Shown: piece by piece, positions 18,290-27,642 of the stretch | Layout: every line of letters starts with the position of its first letter | Numbering within the stretch: the stretch's first letter is position 1 | From: Chloroflexota bacterium | GTDB lineage: Bacteria; Chloroflexota; Anaerolineae; Anaerolineales; Villigracilaceae | Direction of reading: 5' to 3' | Assembly (NCBI GenBank): GCA_013388685.1 | Contig: JACAET010000031.1 | Coordinates: 1 to 64,000 of the forward strand | DNA length: 64,000 nt | Made by a program: the position numbers and the translations under genes | Notes under the pieces: model-generated | What the model was told of the DNA's origin: nothing | Seen by the model: only the letters and a program-made list of their open reading frames with translations | The model's database searches: none

Positions 18290-18838
18290 CTATTTGGAGA
18301 TCACCACCCAGGCGCTCGAATCCTCCGAGACGGTGTCTGCGCTCCCGGCCGGGAACAGGGAAGAGATCTGAAGCGGCGACAGGAAATGGCTTCTCATCAG
18401 CAGCAGTTTTTCCGCCAGCGCGATCAATTTGACCCCAAAGGTGCGGATATCCGGCTCCTCGATGACAATACGCCCGCCAGGTTTGAGCACGCGGAACATC
18501 TCGCGCGCTGTGGCGGGCTGATCAATGACATGGTGCAGGGCGTCCACCATGATGACGCGTTCGAAGAAGTTATCGGGGAAGGGAAGAGTTTCGGAGAGGG
18601 AGCAAACAGGCTGGAGCGTGAGGCGAGGCGTTTGTCGTAACATCCCCATGGAAACGTCGGCGACGACGACTTCGTCCACATCCTTCAAAAGCGCAGAAGC
18701 GACCCGTCCCGTGCCGCCGCCGATGTCGAGCAGGCGCCCCTTCACGGGCAGGGCGGCAAGTTCGCGCATTTTTGCCTGCGCGGAATAAGTCGTCCGCGCG
18801 TAGAGGGGAGCAATGACATCAAAATGATCGAACGGCAT
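18290..18838 (-). CDS. Class I SAM-dependent methyltransferase
   Basis: 182 residues, UbiE/Methyltransf_11 type. Motif I RLLDIGGGTGRVASALL, motif II-like DEVVVADVSMGML, then FERVIMVDALHHV and RVLKPGGRIVIEEPD. The end lacks a substrate-specific domain. It starts 2 bp after the comEA-like stop, so it is probably co-transcribed with it. The substrate cannot be told. Confidence 0.78.
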   Translation of the reverse strand: MPFDHFDVIAPLYARTTYSAQAKMRELAALPVKGRLLDIGGGTGRVASALLKDVDEVVVADVSMGMLRQTPRLTLQPVCSLSETLPFPDNFFERVIMVDALHHVIDQPATAREMFRVLKPGGRIVIEEPDIRTFGVKLIALAEKLLLMRSHFLSPLQISSLFPAGSADTVSEDSSAWVVISK

Positions 18839-18840
18839 GA

Positions 18841-19416
18841 TCAGGGACCCACGGTGATAAGGTCTTTGATGCGCTCATAAGTGCCAGGGCCGACTCCCGA
18901 GACGTTGATAATATCCTCCGTGGATAGAAACGGACCGTTTTGATCGCGGTACTCAACGATTTTTTGGGCAAGGGTAGGACCAACACCCGGAAGCGTCTCA
19001 AGTTCAAATGCGGCGGCGGTATTGATGTTGACAAGCTCAAAGTCCGAGGGAGTCAGGACGAGTCCCGGTGCAGGCGTGGGAATGACGGGGGAAAAGCCCT
19101 GTGCATAGGGAATATCAAGTCGTTGCCCGTCTTCGAGTTCCTGCGCCAGGTTGATCGGTTCTTGATCGGCTTCCGCGAGAAAGCCGCCGGCGGCGGAGAC
19201 GGCGTCTTGTACGCGGGCGCCTTTGGGCAGGGCATAAACCCCCGGACGCGGCACAGCGCCCGTGATGTGAACAATGAGGGGGCGTTCGGTTGGCGCGGGG
19301 CGAAGAGTCACCGCCTGCCCGCTGGGGTTGCGACTCGCCACCCAAATGAGGGCGGCAAGAAACAGTCCAAACAAAATCCCCGCCACCAAATTGAGAATGG
19401 ATTTCATGTTTTGCAT
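18841..19416 (-). CDS. comEA: ComEA-like DNA-binding competence protein
   Basis: 191 residues. N-terminal membrane helix (LVAGILFGLFLAALIWVA), an SLBB domain (HITGAVPRPGVYALPKG, VQDAVSAAGGF), a Pro-rich linker, and a C-terminal double helix-hairpin-helix (VNINTAAAFELETLPGVGP, DIINVSGVGPGTYERIKDL). This is the standard architecture of ComEA, the outer-facing double-stranded-DNA receptor for natural transformation. No comEC is in view. An internal ATG three codons later is an alternative start. Confidence 0.87.
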   Translation of the reverse strand: MQNMKSILNLVAGILFGLFLAALIWVASRNPSGQAVTLRPAPTERPLIVHITGAVPRPGVYALPKGARVQDAVSAAGGFLAEADQEPINLAQELEDGQRLDIPYAQGFSPVIPTPAPGLVLTPSDFELVNINTAAAFELETLPGVGPTLAQKIVEYRDQNGPFLSTEDIINVSGVGPGTYERIKDLITVGP

Positions 19417-19426
19417 TGGAGCAATT

Positions 19427-19870
19427 TTACTGCAACTTCATCACCAGCAGGCGTTGCTGCCGCTGTGCAAGGGAAGTCAAAAGTCCCGCCAGGCTGGCAA
19501 TCCGCTGGAAATAACGCGGCATTTCTTCGTAGGACAGGGCGCGGAAGCCGAATTTCTCGTAGAACGATCCAAGCGACGATTCGCACATGAGATACAAAGG
19601 GCGCGGGCTGTTTGCCAGCAACCGTTCCACGATGGCGCGCGCCACGCCTTTTCCGCGATGCTCAGGATACACCGCCAGCGAAGCCAGTTCCAGGATGTCT
19701 GTTCCGTGAGGCTTCAACTGACCGCAACCGATCATTTCATCCCGGTCATTCACCGCCACGAGAAAACGCCTCCAATCCAGACCTGTGGGATTGATTCCGA
19801 CCAAATGAATCAACTCTCGAATTTGACGCGATTCGGACTCGCGAGCGGGGCGGAGGGTGAAGGTGTTCAT
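19427..19870 (-). CDS. GNAT family N-acetyltransferase
   Basis: 147 residues. The acetyl-CoA site is LASLAVYPEHRGKGVARAIVERLL (R/QxxGxG/A form) and GSFYEKFGFRAL is the C-terminal conserved part. The overall layout resembles N-acetylglutamate-synthase-like ArgA domains, but it is too generic for a substrate call. It lies 10 bp upstream of comEA on the same strand. Confidence 0.75.
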   Translation of the reverse strand: MNTFTLRPARESESRQIRELIHLVGINPTGLDWRRFLVAVNDRDEMIGCGQLKPHGTDILELASLAVYPEHRGKGVARAIVERLLANSPRPLYLMCESSLGSFYEKFGFRALSYEEMPRYFQRIASLAGLLTSLAQRQQRLLVMKLQ

Positions 19871-19971
19871 GGAGTTGTATCGTTCAAGAGACCGTTTTTT
19901 TAAATCTATTGAACCGGCGCAGAAGACGTTCTCTAACGTCAGCTGATTTATGGAATGAAATTCGTTCTAAT

Positions 19972-20059
19972 CCACAGATAAACACAGAGAAATAAGATTT
20001 GAGAGCATTTTCACGGTTGCTTTCTCAAAAAATCAATGTCCATCCGTGTGTATCTGTGG
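19972..20059. repeat. Palindromic intergenic element of the CCACAGATA type
   Basis: CCACAGATA (19972-19980) and TATCTGTGG (20051-20059) bound an element of about 88 bp. Beyond these 9-bp perfect arms the similarity continues with mismatches (ACACAG against CACACGG). It fills most of the 261-bp gap between the GNAT and CPBP genes, with no ORF. It is probably a non-autonomous mobile repeat. Confidence 0.55.
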
Positions 20060-20131
20060 TAAATGGTGATTTGCAAAACGCTCTCTAAGAGGTCTGCTCG
20101 ATAAAGTCCGACGTGTGAAGAGTGAACGCAA

Positions 20132-20749
20132 TCAACCAGGACCTGCGGCAACGACGATGATCAACGTGGCAATAAACCAGTGGATGAGGAAGGGCCAGAC
20201 GAACGATTTGGTCCTCCACGCCACCCAGCCAAAGGCAAAGCCGCCAAAGATGGTGGAGAGCGTCTCGATTTCGGGTTTACCGTTGTGCATCAGCGCAAAG
20301 GGAACAGCCTGCAGCCACAAGGCTTCCGCGCCGAATTTGCGGGCGTAGCCGAACAAGATCCAACCGCGGAAGAGGAATTCCCAGCCGATCAGGTCGAGGA
20401 AGGTCGTCCATGGCAGACCATTAGTGAGCGGCTTGTAATACTCCTGCATGGAGGGGTCGCCGCTGCCAAGGTAGTAAATGACGGGGGTCATCAACAAGAT
20501 GCCGAGCGCGGTCAGCAGAAGTCCCGCCTTCCAATCGCCGAGGGAAAAGCCGTATTTGCCGGGATGTTCCCGAAAGAAGACGAGAATGACAAAAAGCGGG
20601 ATGAACAGGTAGAGAATGACACGATCCCAGTAATAGTAAGGGGTGAGGCGGTGGTAGTAATCCACCATCAGCAGGAGAGTGGAGAGGATGGTGATGGAGA
20701 CAATTCTCCAGTCAAATTTGAGTTTTTCGCCAAAGAGTTGGTTCATCAT
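20132..20749 (-). CDS. CPBP family intramembrane metalloprotease
   Basis: 205 residues, about six hydrophobic helices. Abi/CAAX-protease motifs are visible: WEFLFRGWILFGY (motif 1; only one of the usual two Glu is present), FALMHNGKPEIETLSTIFGGFAFGW (motif 2 His), and FLIHWFIATLI (motif 3 His). Members cleave prenylated proteins, bacteriocins or anti-sigma factors; the target here is unknown. The substitution in the first Glu is a reason for caution on activity. Confidence 0.78.
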   Translation of the reverse strand: MMNQLFGEKLKFDWRIVSITILSTLLLMVDYYHRLTPYYYWDRVILYLFIPLFVILVFFREHPGKYGFSLGDWKAGLLLTALGILLMTPVIYYLGSGDPSMQEYYKPLTNGLPWTTFLDLIGWEFLFRGWILFGYARKFGAEALWLQAVPFALMHNGKPEIETLSTIFGGFAFGWVAWRTKSFVWPFLIHWFIATLIIVVAAGPG

Positions 20750-20813
20750 AATGGGTAAGCAGTGTATTAGAGATTATGAGCGCCTTCGAGATGTTCACGT
20801 AAAATTGAGTTAC

Positions 20814-22277
20814 TCAGTAGTTGAAGTAAGTTTGGTTGCCGTTCGGTTCAAGGAGTTGAGAGATTTTATCCCAATCGCGGTGAAGTTCGAAGCCCCAGTT
20901 GGCAGCAAGGAGAATCACAACCAAAACAGAAAACGCGACAAGAAGTTTTCCGCCCCGACCCTCCTGCCAGCGGGCAGCGAAAGCGCTCCATCCGTTCACC
21001 CAAAAGTGCGCGGCAAGGATGGCGATATACGGCACAAGCGCCAGGTGAAAACGGTCTTCGGAGAGGATGAGGACGTGCGGGAGGATATAACCCATCATCA
21101 GCAGGGCAAGCAGCCAGGTTTGAGGCGACCAGCGCAAAAGCGACAATCCGAATGCGGCGGATGTCGAAACAACGACAAAGGGCAGGAGCAAGATCGCCGA
21201 AATGGTCAGCAAAAGCGGAAGAGGGAGAAAGCCAAAGAGGTTGTTGGAATAAAAATACATTAGGACGCGCTTTTCGAGGCCGAAGAAAAACCCCAGGCGG
21301 TTAACCGCCAAAGGCAGGAAACGCTCCGGCGCCGCCTGAATAAATTCGATTGCCCGCTGAGTGCCGACGCGGTCGCGCTCGGCGTCGTCAAGGATGGTCA
21401 ACAAATCCAACGAGGGACCAAAGACGAAGGAGCCGTTCCCTTGCGGATGGTAGCCGAGATACAGGTTGTACCCCATGGAGGTTTCGATGCCGGTCAGTTT
21501 GTGGTGAAGGAGTGAGTTGCGGAGAATCCACGGCGAAACGACCAGAGCAAAGGCGAGTATTGCCATCAGGGCGCGCCGTCCGTGCAGATAGAGTAGAAGA
21601 CAGAAAGCCGCCAGCGCAAAAGGAAGGATGACAGAACGGGTCAGTGCGGTGAGGGCGAGGAAGGTGCCAGAAAGCAAAAAGTGAAACGTTGTTGGCTTTT
21701 CCAGGGAGGCAAGAAGAAAGAGAAAAGAGGCAATCAAAAGAACAAAAAACAGGTTTTCGGTGCCAAGCCCGAGGGGATACACGAGTAAAAGCGGGTAGAC
21801 GGCGACAACCCAGGCGGCAATTCGGGCGGCGCGCTCAGAACGCTTCTCCTGCGCCTCTCCCGCCAGGGAGGGAAACATCTTCTTTGCGGCCAGGTACGTC
21901 AACGACGCAAGCGGCGCGCCCAGAAAGATTGCCTGCGCCAGCCGCGCAGCAAAGAAGCGGGAAAAGTCCGTGCCGTTGAAGAAGTACACCACTGCCAGAA
22001 AGGCAGGATAAAGCGGCGCACGGAATGAGGTGCGAATGCCGAGGTGTGGATCATAGTCCCTGAGGCTGGACAGGTCGAAGGTCAGGAAGGAGGCGAAGCG
22101 GTCCAGGTCTGCCTGTGCGTACCAGCGGAAGCCATGTCCGCCGGCAAGGCTGCGCGCCAGCATATCGTATTGGAACATATCGTCCAGCCCGATGCCCAAT
22201 CCGTGTGAGAGGAGGACGGGGATCAGGCGCAGAAAAAGGGCGGCAAGAAAGATGCGAAATGCAAAAGACTTAAACAT
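20814..22277 (-). CDS. GT-C membrane glycosyltransferase (ArnT/PMT-like)
   Basis: 487 residues with about 10-12 membrane helices. The first outer loop begins GLGIGLDDMFQYDMLA, with the acidic pair expected in lipid-phosphosugar-dependent GT-C enzymes, and RTSFRAPLYPAFLAVVYFF follows as in GT39/GT83-like proteins. LVVSPWILRNSLLHHKL is another common block. The frame is open upstream to 22655, but that part is antisense-like shadow of the SET gene; ATG 22277 starts the natural N-terminus (MFKSFAFRIF). It probably decorates a lipid or protein at the outer membrane face; the donor is unknown. Confidence 0.75.
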   Translation of the reverse strand: MFKSFAFRIFLAALFLRLIPVLLSHGLGIGLDDMFQYDMLARSLAGGHGFRWYAQADLDRFASFLTFDLSSLRDYDPHLGIRTSFRAPLYPAFLAVVYFFNGTDFSRFFAARLAQAIFLGAPLASLTYLAAKKMFPSLAGEAQEKRSERAARIAAWVVAVYPLLLVYPLGLGTENLFFVLLIASFLFLLASLEKPTTFHFLLSGTFLALTALTRSVILPFALAAFCLLLYLHGRRALMAILAFALVVSPWILRNSLLHHKLTGIETSMGYNLYLGYHPQGNGSFVFGPSLDLLTILDDAERDRVGTQRAIEFIQAAPERFLPLAVNRLGFFFGLEKRVLMYFYSNNLFGFLPLPLLLTISAILLLPFVVVSTSAAFGLSLLRWSPQTWLLALLMMGYILPHVLILSEDRFHLALVPYIAILAAHFWVNGWSAFAARWQEGRGGKLLVAFSVLVVILLAANWGFELHRDWDKISQLLEPNGNQTYFNY

Positions 22278-22317
22278 AAAACGGATTGCACGATTGTACC
22301 GCGCAATCCGTTTCTTC

Positions 22318-22848
22318 CTACGCAACGACATGTAATTTTTCTTTGAGTTTTTCGATGCGCCGCGCCAGATAGGGCATAAAGTAGCCGTCGTACTTTTCCC
22401 AAAGTTCGGGGCGCAACCAGTCGGTGCCTTTGACCTGCCCGCGGCAATTGGGGCTTCCGCAGTAGCAGGTGAATTCGTCGTAGTCCGAGCCGTCGCACAT
22501 GGCGTAATCGAAGGTGATTTCCTCGCCGGCGTGAATATCACGCATGGCAACCAGACCGATCTGCCCGGTGAAACCTGCGTTGGGGTCGCAGGAGTGATTG
22601 AAACAGTCGCTGGGTTCGAGCGGCAGGGGCGCCTCCAGATAAAAACCTTCCTCAATCTGGAGAATACGCTGGGTAAAGTATTGCATGTTAGGGTCGAGTT
22701 CGCTGGCTGCCACGATCCGCCCGCCCCACAGGCAGATCAACTCGCCCTTCCGAATTGGCTCGCGGGCAAACACGCCGCATCCGCCCTTTTCTTCGAATTC
22801 ACCCGAGGCGCACTTCGGGTTCAGGTAGGAATAATATTGTCCGGTCAT
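22318..22848 (-). CDS. SET-domain lysine methyltransferase-like protein
   Basis: 176 residues, almost entirely a SET domain. GCGVFAREPIRKGELICLWGG is the N-terminal SET part with the SAM-binding GxG-like turn; CFNHSCDPNAGF carries the NHSCxPN SAM motif; AGEEITFDYAMCDG carries the catalytic Tyr; TCYCGSPNCRG is a post-SET-like zinc Cys cluster (CxCxxxxC). All catalytic elements are intact, so it is probably an active SAM-dependent lysine methyltransferase. The bacterial target is unknown. The gene precedes the GT-C gene by 40 bp on the same strand. Confidence 0.85.
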   Translation of the reverse strand: MTGQYYSYLNPKCASGEFEEKGGCGVFAREPIRKGELICLWGGRIVAASELDPNMQYFTQRILQIEEGFYLEAPLPLEPSDCFNHSCDPNAGFTGQIGLVAMRDIHAGEEITFDYAMCDGSDYDEFTCYCGSPNCRGQVKGTDWLRPELWEKYDGYFMPYLARRIEKLKEKLHVVA

Positions 22849-23221
22849 TCTTTCCTTTCGTTTTGTTTAAGGCATTTCGCCCAGAATAATCTTTGGCAAC
22901 TGGCGCCAAAGTGACAACACGTGTTCAGACTTCGGAAGTCTCAAGTGATAAAAAAAACAAAAACAGTCAAAGCACAACAGCTCTGAACCACTGTGTTGAC
23001 TGCAACAATCTTAAGCAGTCCCGCCGCCTCACCAAGTCTGAGTTGGAGGGCGGCGGAAGCCAGATTTTATTCGTGGCGTATCAAATTAGAGAAGGGGCAC
23101 AAGTATTTTTCCATTCACACTCGTGCGAGTCGTCGCAATATCGAACGCTCCTTGTTGGATTTTGGATAATTGTAATGGCTATTGACGTAGTGTCAATCTT
23201 TTTGGGGTGAGAATTCAGGAT
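22849..23221. other. Intergenic region without a convincing gene
   Basis: About 370 bp between the SET gene and the polyamine-transport terminator. It contains two short hairpins, CTTTGGC/GCCAAAG (22891-22911) and AGACTTC/GAAGTCT (22927-22941). A 105-codon plus-strand frame (22893-23210) lacks a ribosome site, domain or typical coding pattern; its C-terminus is hydrophobic by chance. I see no RNA gene. Confidence 0.5.
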
Positions 23222-23260
23222 GAAAAAACCCGCCTCTTTCCCGACTTGAGGCGGGCATTC
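23222..23260 (-). terminator. Rho-independent terminator of the polyamine ABC operon
   Basis: Read on the minus strand, CCCGCCTC and GAGGCGGG arms are followed by a run of T residues, 30 to 70 bp after the permease stop. This is a standard intrinsic terminator. Confidence 0.75.
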
Positions 23261-23291
23261 CCTCGCAAGCCTTCGCTACGCTGAGACTGAT

Positions 23292-24113
23292 TCACTTCGA
23301 ACCCCCCTCCGTATCCGCACTCTGCGCCGTGATCTTCTGCGCAAAGAAAATCGGCAGGAAGGTGATGAGCATGACGAACATCGCCACCACGTTTGTCACA
23401 GGTCTGTCGCGCGGACGGGTCAACTGGCTGAAGATCCAGATCGGAAGTGTAGTCTGTTGACCGGCGGTAAAAGTGGTCACAATCACTTCATCGAAAGAGA
23501 GGGCAAACGCCAGCATCCCACCGGCAAGAAGCGCGGTGGCAATGTTGGGAAAGATCACATAGCGAAATGTCTGGAAGGAGTTGGCACCTAAGTCCATCGA
23601 GGCTTCGATTTGCGAACCCTGCATACGGCGAAAGCGCGCCAGCACATTGTTGTAAACGACCACCACGCAAAACGTGGCATGACCAACGACAATTGTCCAG
23701 TAGGAAAAAGGAATCTCCAGCGAGCCGATGGTGGTGCGCAGAGCAATGCCGGTTACAATGCCGGGCAGTGCAATCGGCAAGACGAGGAGAAAGGATACCG
23801 CCTCCCTGCCGAAAAACTGACTGCGATACACCGCCGCCGCGGCAAGCGTGCCGAGCACCAGCGCAACAATAGTGGCAACTGCCGCCACCTGCAAGGACAG
23901 GGTCAGCGCCCGCCACAGGTCTGCACGCTGAAGCGCAACGCCAAACCATTTGAAAGTAATGCCCGGCAGAGGGAAGGTGTAGGTGGTCTCGTCGGGCGTG
24001 AGGGTGTAGAGAAAAATGATCAGGATGGGGACGTGCAAGAACAACAGCCCGCCCCACGCCGCAAGAGTCAACCCCCAGGAGGCTTTTTGACCGTAAGAAA
24101 CGTTAGAGGGCAT
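23292..24113 (-). CDS. potC: ABC transporter permease, PotC-like
   Basis: 273 residues, six hydrophobic helices, BPD_transp_1 fold. The EAA loop is [22 protein letters not shown]; the N-terminus [19 protein letters not shown] is typical of spermidine/putrescine PotC. ATG 24113 is preferred because GGGAG lies 7 nt upstream; it overlaps potB by 11 bp. Last gene of the operon, followed by a terminator. Exact substrate (putrescine, spermidine or a related cation) is inferred. Confidence 0.87.
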   Translation of the reverse strand: MPSNVSYGQKASWGLTLAAWGGLLFLHVPILIIFLYTLTPDETTYTFPLPGITFKWFGVALQRADLWRALTLSLQVAAVATIVALVLGTLAAAAVYRSQFFGREAVSFLLVLPIALPGIVTGIALRTTIGSLEIPFSYWTIVVGHATFCVVVVYNNVLARFRRMQGSQIEASMDLGANSFQTFRYVIFPNIATALLAGGMLAFALSFDEVIVTTFTAGQQTTLPIWIFSQLTRPRDRPVTNVVAMFVMLITFLPIFFAQKITAQSADTEGGSK

Positions 24114-25008
24114 CGAAGGCTCCCAGTTTTCTGGCAATCAGCAGATAAATAATCATAATGACAACCGGCCCCATGGTCATGGCGGCGGCAAGAGGAATGT
24201 TCCCCGCCGTGCCTTGATACGAGTAGACCGCTTGTCCGATGAAAAACTTGGAATTACCGAGCGAAAGCGGCACGATGAAATCACCCAAGGTAAGCGAAAA
24301 GGTGAAGATCGAGCCTGCCACCACGCCCGGAAACGCCAGCGGAAGGATGACCGTTCGGAAGGTTTGAAACGGTCTGGCTCCCAAATCGCTGGAGGCTTCG
24401 AGGAGAGACGCTGGTACGCGCTCCAGCGCCGTTTGAATGGGAATGATCATGTAAGGGAGCCAGATGTACACAAAAACGATGAACATGCCTATCGGCGAAA
24501 GCGCGAGCGAGGAACCGCCAATGCCGGGCAGGCTCAACAGCCAGTTCAGCGCTCCATCGAGATGCAGGAGGTTGATGAACCACGAGAGGATGCCCTCCTG
24601 CGCCAAAATCAACTTCCAGGCATACACGCGCACCAGATAACTCGACCAGAGCGGCAGGGTTACGGCAATGATGAGCCACGTTTTCAGGCGGGGCGAGGCA
24701 AATTTGGCAATGTAATAACCGAGCGGAAAGGCAATCAGCGCGTCGGCAACCGTCACTGCCGCCGCCATGCCTGCCGTGCGGACGAAAATGTCGCGGTTGG
24801 CAGGTTCGAAGATTTGCGCGTACGTCCTCAGCGTGAATTCACGGACTATCAGCCCTGTAAATTCCTCAAGGTAGTAAAAACTATTGATCAGCAGGATAAA
24901 CAGCGAACCCAGATAAACCACCACCATGTACAGCATCGGCGGTCCTAACAGAAGCGCCAGAACCAGCCGCGGACGTTGATACAGAAACGTGGAAAGGCGT
25001 TGCAGCAT
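24103..25008 (-). CDS. potB: ABC transporter permease, PotB-like
   Basis: 301 residues. Membrane permease with the EAA loop [23 protein letters not shown] and the PotB-like [36 protein letters not shown] 25008 overlaps the ATPase stop by one base (TGATG) and has GGGAGG upstream; the frame is open further upstream but inside the ATPase gene. It pairs with the PotC-like protein as the heterodimeric channel. Confidence 0.88.
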   Translation of the reverse strand: MLQRLSTFLYQRPRLVLALLLGPPMLYMVVVYLGSLFILLINSFYYLEEFTGLIVREFTLRTYAQIFEPANRDIFVRTAGMAAAVTVADALIAFPLGYYIAKFASPRLKTWLIIAVTLPLWSSYLVRVYAWKLILAQEGILSWFINLLHLDGALNWLLSLPGIGGSSLALSPIGMFIVFVYIWLPYMIIPIQTALERVPASLLEASSDLGARPFQTFRTVILPLAFPGVVAGSIFTFSLTLGDFIVPLSLGNSKFFIGQAVYSYQGTAGNIPLAAAMTMGPVVIMIIYLLIARKLGAFDAL

Positions 25009-26048
25009 CACGAACCTCCCACCTCGCGGATATGTTCCTTTTTCCAATGCAGGCGCACGGGCTGACCTTTGACCTTCAGTACGTCCATGGAAGTGGTTTT
25101 GAGGTTTTGCTCCACCACCACCAGGTCACCGCCGCCGCTCAGCTCGACGAGGTAACGGGTGTAAAGACCGAGATACACCACATCGCGCACCACACCGTCT
25201 GCGCTGTAACTATCCGCTTCGATTTTGGTATCCGCCGGTCCCATATGAATTTTTTCGGGGCGAATGGAGAAGCGAGTCTCCCGTCCAGTGATGCGCTTTG
25301 CAATCTCGCCGTCCACCAGGTTAGAAGTTCCCACAAAGCCAGCCACGAAGGCAGTGGCGGGGTGTTCGTAGATTTCTGCCGGCGTTCCCACCTGAACGAT
25401 CTTTCCCTCGTTGAACACCGCGATACGGTCGCTCATGGTGAGCGCCTCTTCCTGGTCGTGGGTGACGAAGATGAAGGTAATGCCGACGCGCTTTTGAATG
25501 GCTTTGAGTTCCACCTGCATTTGCTGGCGCAGTTTCAGGTCGAGGGCGCCGAGCGGTTCATCGAGAAGCAAAACTTTGGGATGATTGATCAAGGCACGGG
25601 CGAGGGCGACGCGCTGGCGTTGTCCACCGGAGAGTTGGGAGGGCTTGCGGTCGGCGTATCCTGCCAGTTGAACGAGTTCGAGCATTTCATCCACGCGCTT
25701 GATCCGCTCTGGCTTTGGCACACCCTTCACCATCAAGCCATAGGCGATGTTATCGCCCACGCTCATGTGTGGAAACAGGGCGTAGTCTTGAAAAACCGTA
25801 TTCACATCGCGTTCGTAAGGCGGCAGGTTGGAAACATCCTGCCCGTAGAGGTAAATGTGACCGGAGGAGGGCGTCTCGAAGCCGGCAATCATGCGCAGGC
25901 AGGTGGTTTTGCCCGAACCGGAAGGTCCGAGCAGGGAGAAAAATTCTCCATCTCGAATCTCGAGATTGGCTTGCTCCACCGCCCTCACATTGCCGAAATA
26001 TTTGCTGACGTTCTCGAATCGAATGGCTGGTTGTGTCTGACTGGTCAT
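25008..26048 (-). CDS. potA: Polyamine-type ABC transporter ATP-binding protein, PotA-like
   Basis: 346 residues. Walker [15 protein letters not shown], signature [15 protein letters not shown], Walker [14 protein letters not shown]-loop [10 protein letters not shown], and a C-terminal TOBE domain ([25 protein letters not shown]). ATG 26048 starts the conserved N-terminus; the open frame upstream of it is not conserved. Second gene in the operon after the binding protein. Confidence 0.92.
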   Translation of the reverse strand: MTSQTQPAIRFENVSKYFGNVRAVEQANLEIRDGEFFSLLGPSGSGKTTCLRMIAGFETPSSGHIYLYGQDVSNLPPYERDVNTVFQDYALFPHMSVGDNIAYGLMVKGVPKPERIKRVDEMLELVQLAGYADRKPSQLSGGQRQRVALARALINHPKVLLLDEPLGALDLKLRQQMQVELKAIQKRVGITFIFVTHDQEEALTMSDRIAVFNEGKIVQVGTPAEIYEHPATAFVAGFVGTSNLVDGEIAKRITGRETRFSIRPEKIHMGPADTKIEADSYSADGVVRDVVYLGLYTRYLVELSGGGDLVVVEQNLKTTSMDVLKVKGQPVRLHWKKEHIREVGGS

Positions 26049-26113
26049 GTTGTTGGGCAACTCATTGACTGAAAAGGGTGTCAGGCGGGTTGCCCCGCCT
26101 GATAGGATAGGTA

Positions 26114-27328
26114 TTAGCGTCCGCCGATGACAGCCACGTAGTTCGTGACCCATTCGTGGTAAGGGACACATTCAGTGGCGGGATCGTTGTCGCCGCAATC
26201 GGAAGTGGGAGTGCGCCACCACCAGATTTTATCGAAATCGTTCAAGCCGTTGTTCACGCATCCATCGGGACCGAGCAATTCATTGCCCTCGCATGCATCC
26301 AGGCGGACGGGAATGTTCTGGAACCACGCCGCCAAATCACCCTGCACTTTGGGGTTGAGCGACCATTCCATCCACTTGTAGGCGCAGTTGGGATGGGCGG
26401 CATTGACATGCAGCATGGTTGTATCCGCCCAACCGGTAGCGCCTTCCTTCGGCACAACCTTGTCAATCGGCGCGCCGCCGAATTTCAGCAAGTTTGCCTG
26501 GAAGGGCCAGGAGCCGGAAGCCGCCACGCCTTCATTGGTGAAATCGTCCATCTGGATGAAGGCATCGTGCCAGTAGCGGTTGATTAACTGGCGCTGCTGG
26601 CGCAGGAGGTCAATCGCCGCATTGAACTGGTCACGGTTCAGCGTGTAGGGGTTGGTAATCCCAAGTTCGGGGCGGTGATACATCAGATACAGCGCCGCAT
26701 CCGCCACATAGATGGGACCGTCATATGCCTGAATGCGCCCCTTGTTCGATTGCCCGTCAGGCAGAGTCATCTCTTCGAACACCACATCCCAACTATCGGG
26801 CGGCTGATCGCCGAACACATCGGTGCGATACATCAGGATATTCTGACCGGAGGAATACGGCACGCCGTAATGTTCCGTCACGCCGTCGCCATTCGTATCC
26901 ACCGTGTGCCAGGGGGCGTTCTGCAGGCGCGGGTCAATTTTGCCATAACTGGGAATCAGGTCAATGTTGATTTGCTGGACGCGCCCGCCCGAAATCAGGC
27001 GGTTCGAAGCGTCGCCCGAAGCGGTCACCAGGTCGAAGCCGCCTTCGTTCATCAGCGCAACCATCTCGTCCGAGGTGGCGGCGGTTTTCACACTCACCAT
27101 ACAACCGGTGTCCTTTTCGAATTGAGTCACCCAGTCATAATTCGGGTCGGTTTCGCCGCGTTCGATGTACCCCGCCCAGGCGACAATCGAAAGCGCGCCT
27201 TCCCCCTCGCCCACCTCCTTCAATGGTCCTGTGGCAGTGTCGCCGCCTGCGCCCGCTCCTCCACACGCCGAAAGCACGATGCTTGCCAAAATCAGCAAAC
27301 TTACCGTTACGAACCACTTGGACTTCAT
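26114..27328 (-). CDS. potD: Polyamine-type ABC transporter substrate-binding lipoprotein, PotD-like
   Basis: 404 residues. Lipoprotein signal with lipobox LSAC and lipidated C22. The mature part follows the PotD/PotF fold: [67 protein letters not shown]. The C-terminal end has extra Cys pairs ([26 protein letters not shown]), which may form disulfides outside the cell and are not typical of PotD. AAAGGAG precedes ATG 27328. The polyamine substrate is inferred from the family. Confidence 0.87.
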   Translation of the reverse strand: MKSKWFVTVSLLILASIVLSACGGAGAGGDTATGPLKEVGEGEGALSIVAWAGYIERGETDPNYDWVTQFEKDTGCMVSVKTAATSDEMVALMNEGGFDLVTASGDASNRLISGGRVQQINIDLIPSYGKIDPRLQNAPWHTVDTNGDGVTEHYGVPYSSGQNILMYRTDVFGDQPPDSWDVVFEEMTLPDGQSNKGRIQAYDGPIYVADAALYLMYHRPELGITNPYTLNRDQFNAAIDLLRQQRQLINRYWHDAFIQMDDFTNEGVAASGSWPFQANLLKFGGAPIDKVVPKEGATGWADTTMLHVNAAHPNCAYKWMEWSLNPKVQGDLAAWFQNIPVRLDACEGNELLGPDGCVNNGLNDFDKIWWWRTPTSDCGDNDPATECVPYHEWVTNYVAVIGGR

Positions 27329-27642
27329 AACTCTCTCTCCTTTGGGATCTTTGGATTGGTAAACACAGACAGACAGGGGTTGTTCTTTGCTCTGGCACCT
27401 CCTTTCCAAGAGCCGGACGCGACGGCGGAACCTTGAACAACGCAAGCATCAATCCTAATTCGTTAGAATTGGCAGCGCATGCGAAGCGTTTGCTTATGCC
27501 GATTATAAAAAATTATCGGACAACGTCAATCTGCTATTTCCGATATAGACATCCCCTGAACAGACGGTTTCCCATCCTTCCCGCCCGAAAGACGGTACAG
27601 GAGAAAATCGGGTCAAGGCGAAACCGCGACTTAGTTCTCATC
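27329..27642. other. Long potD leader and downstream spacer
   Basis: About 314 bp. The promoter at 27502-27529 leaves a leader of roughly 165 nt before potD, within which I see no named riboswitch motif. The rest (27530-27642) is the 3' flank of the neighbouring glycosidase gene and holds no clear feature. Confidence 0.45.
27502..27529 (-). promoter_or_regulatory. Sigma-70-type promoter of the polyamine ABC operon
   Basis: On the minus strand TTGACG (27529-27524), a 16-nt spacer and TATAAT (27507-27502). This is among the best two-box promoters in the window, pointing at potD. Confidence 0.6.

Noticed and set aside
20814..22655. N-terminal extension of the GT-C gene to 613 residues
   Set aside because: The extra 126 codons lie over the SET gene in another frame and show no conserved pattern.
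22893..23210. Possible 105-codon gene on the plus strand
   Set aside because: No ribosome site, no domain, unusual composition, and hairpins within it; it fits intergenic DNA.
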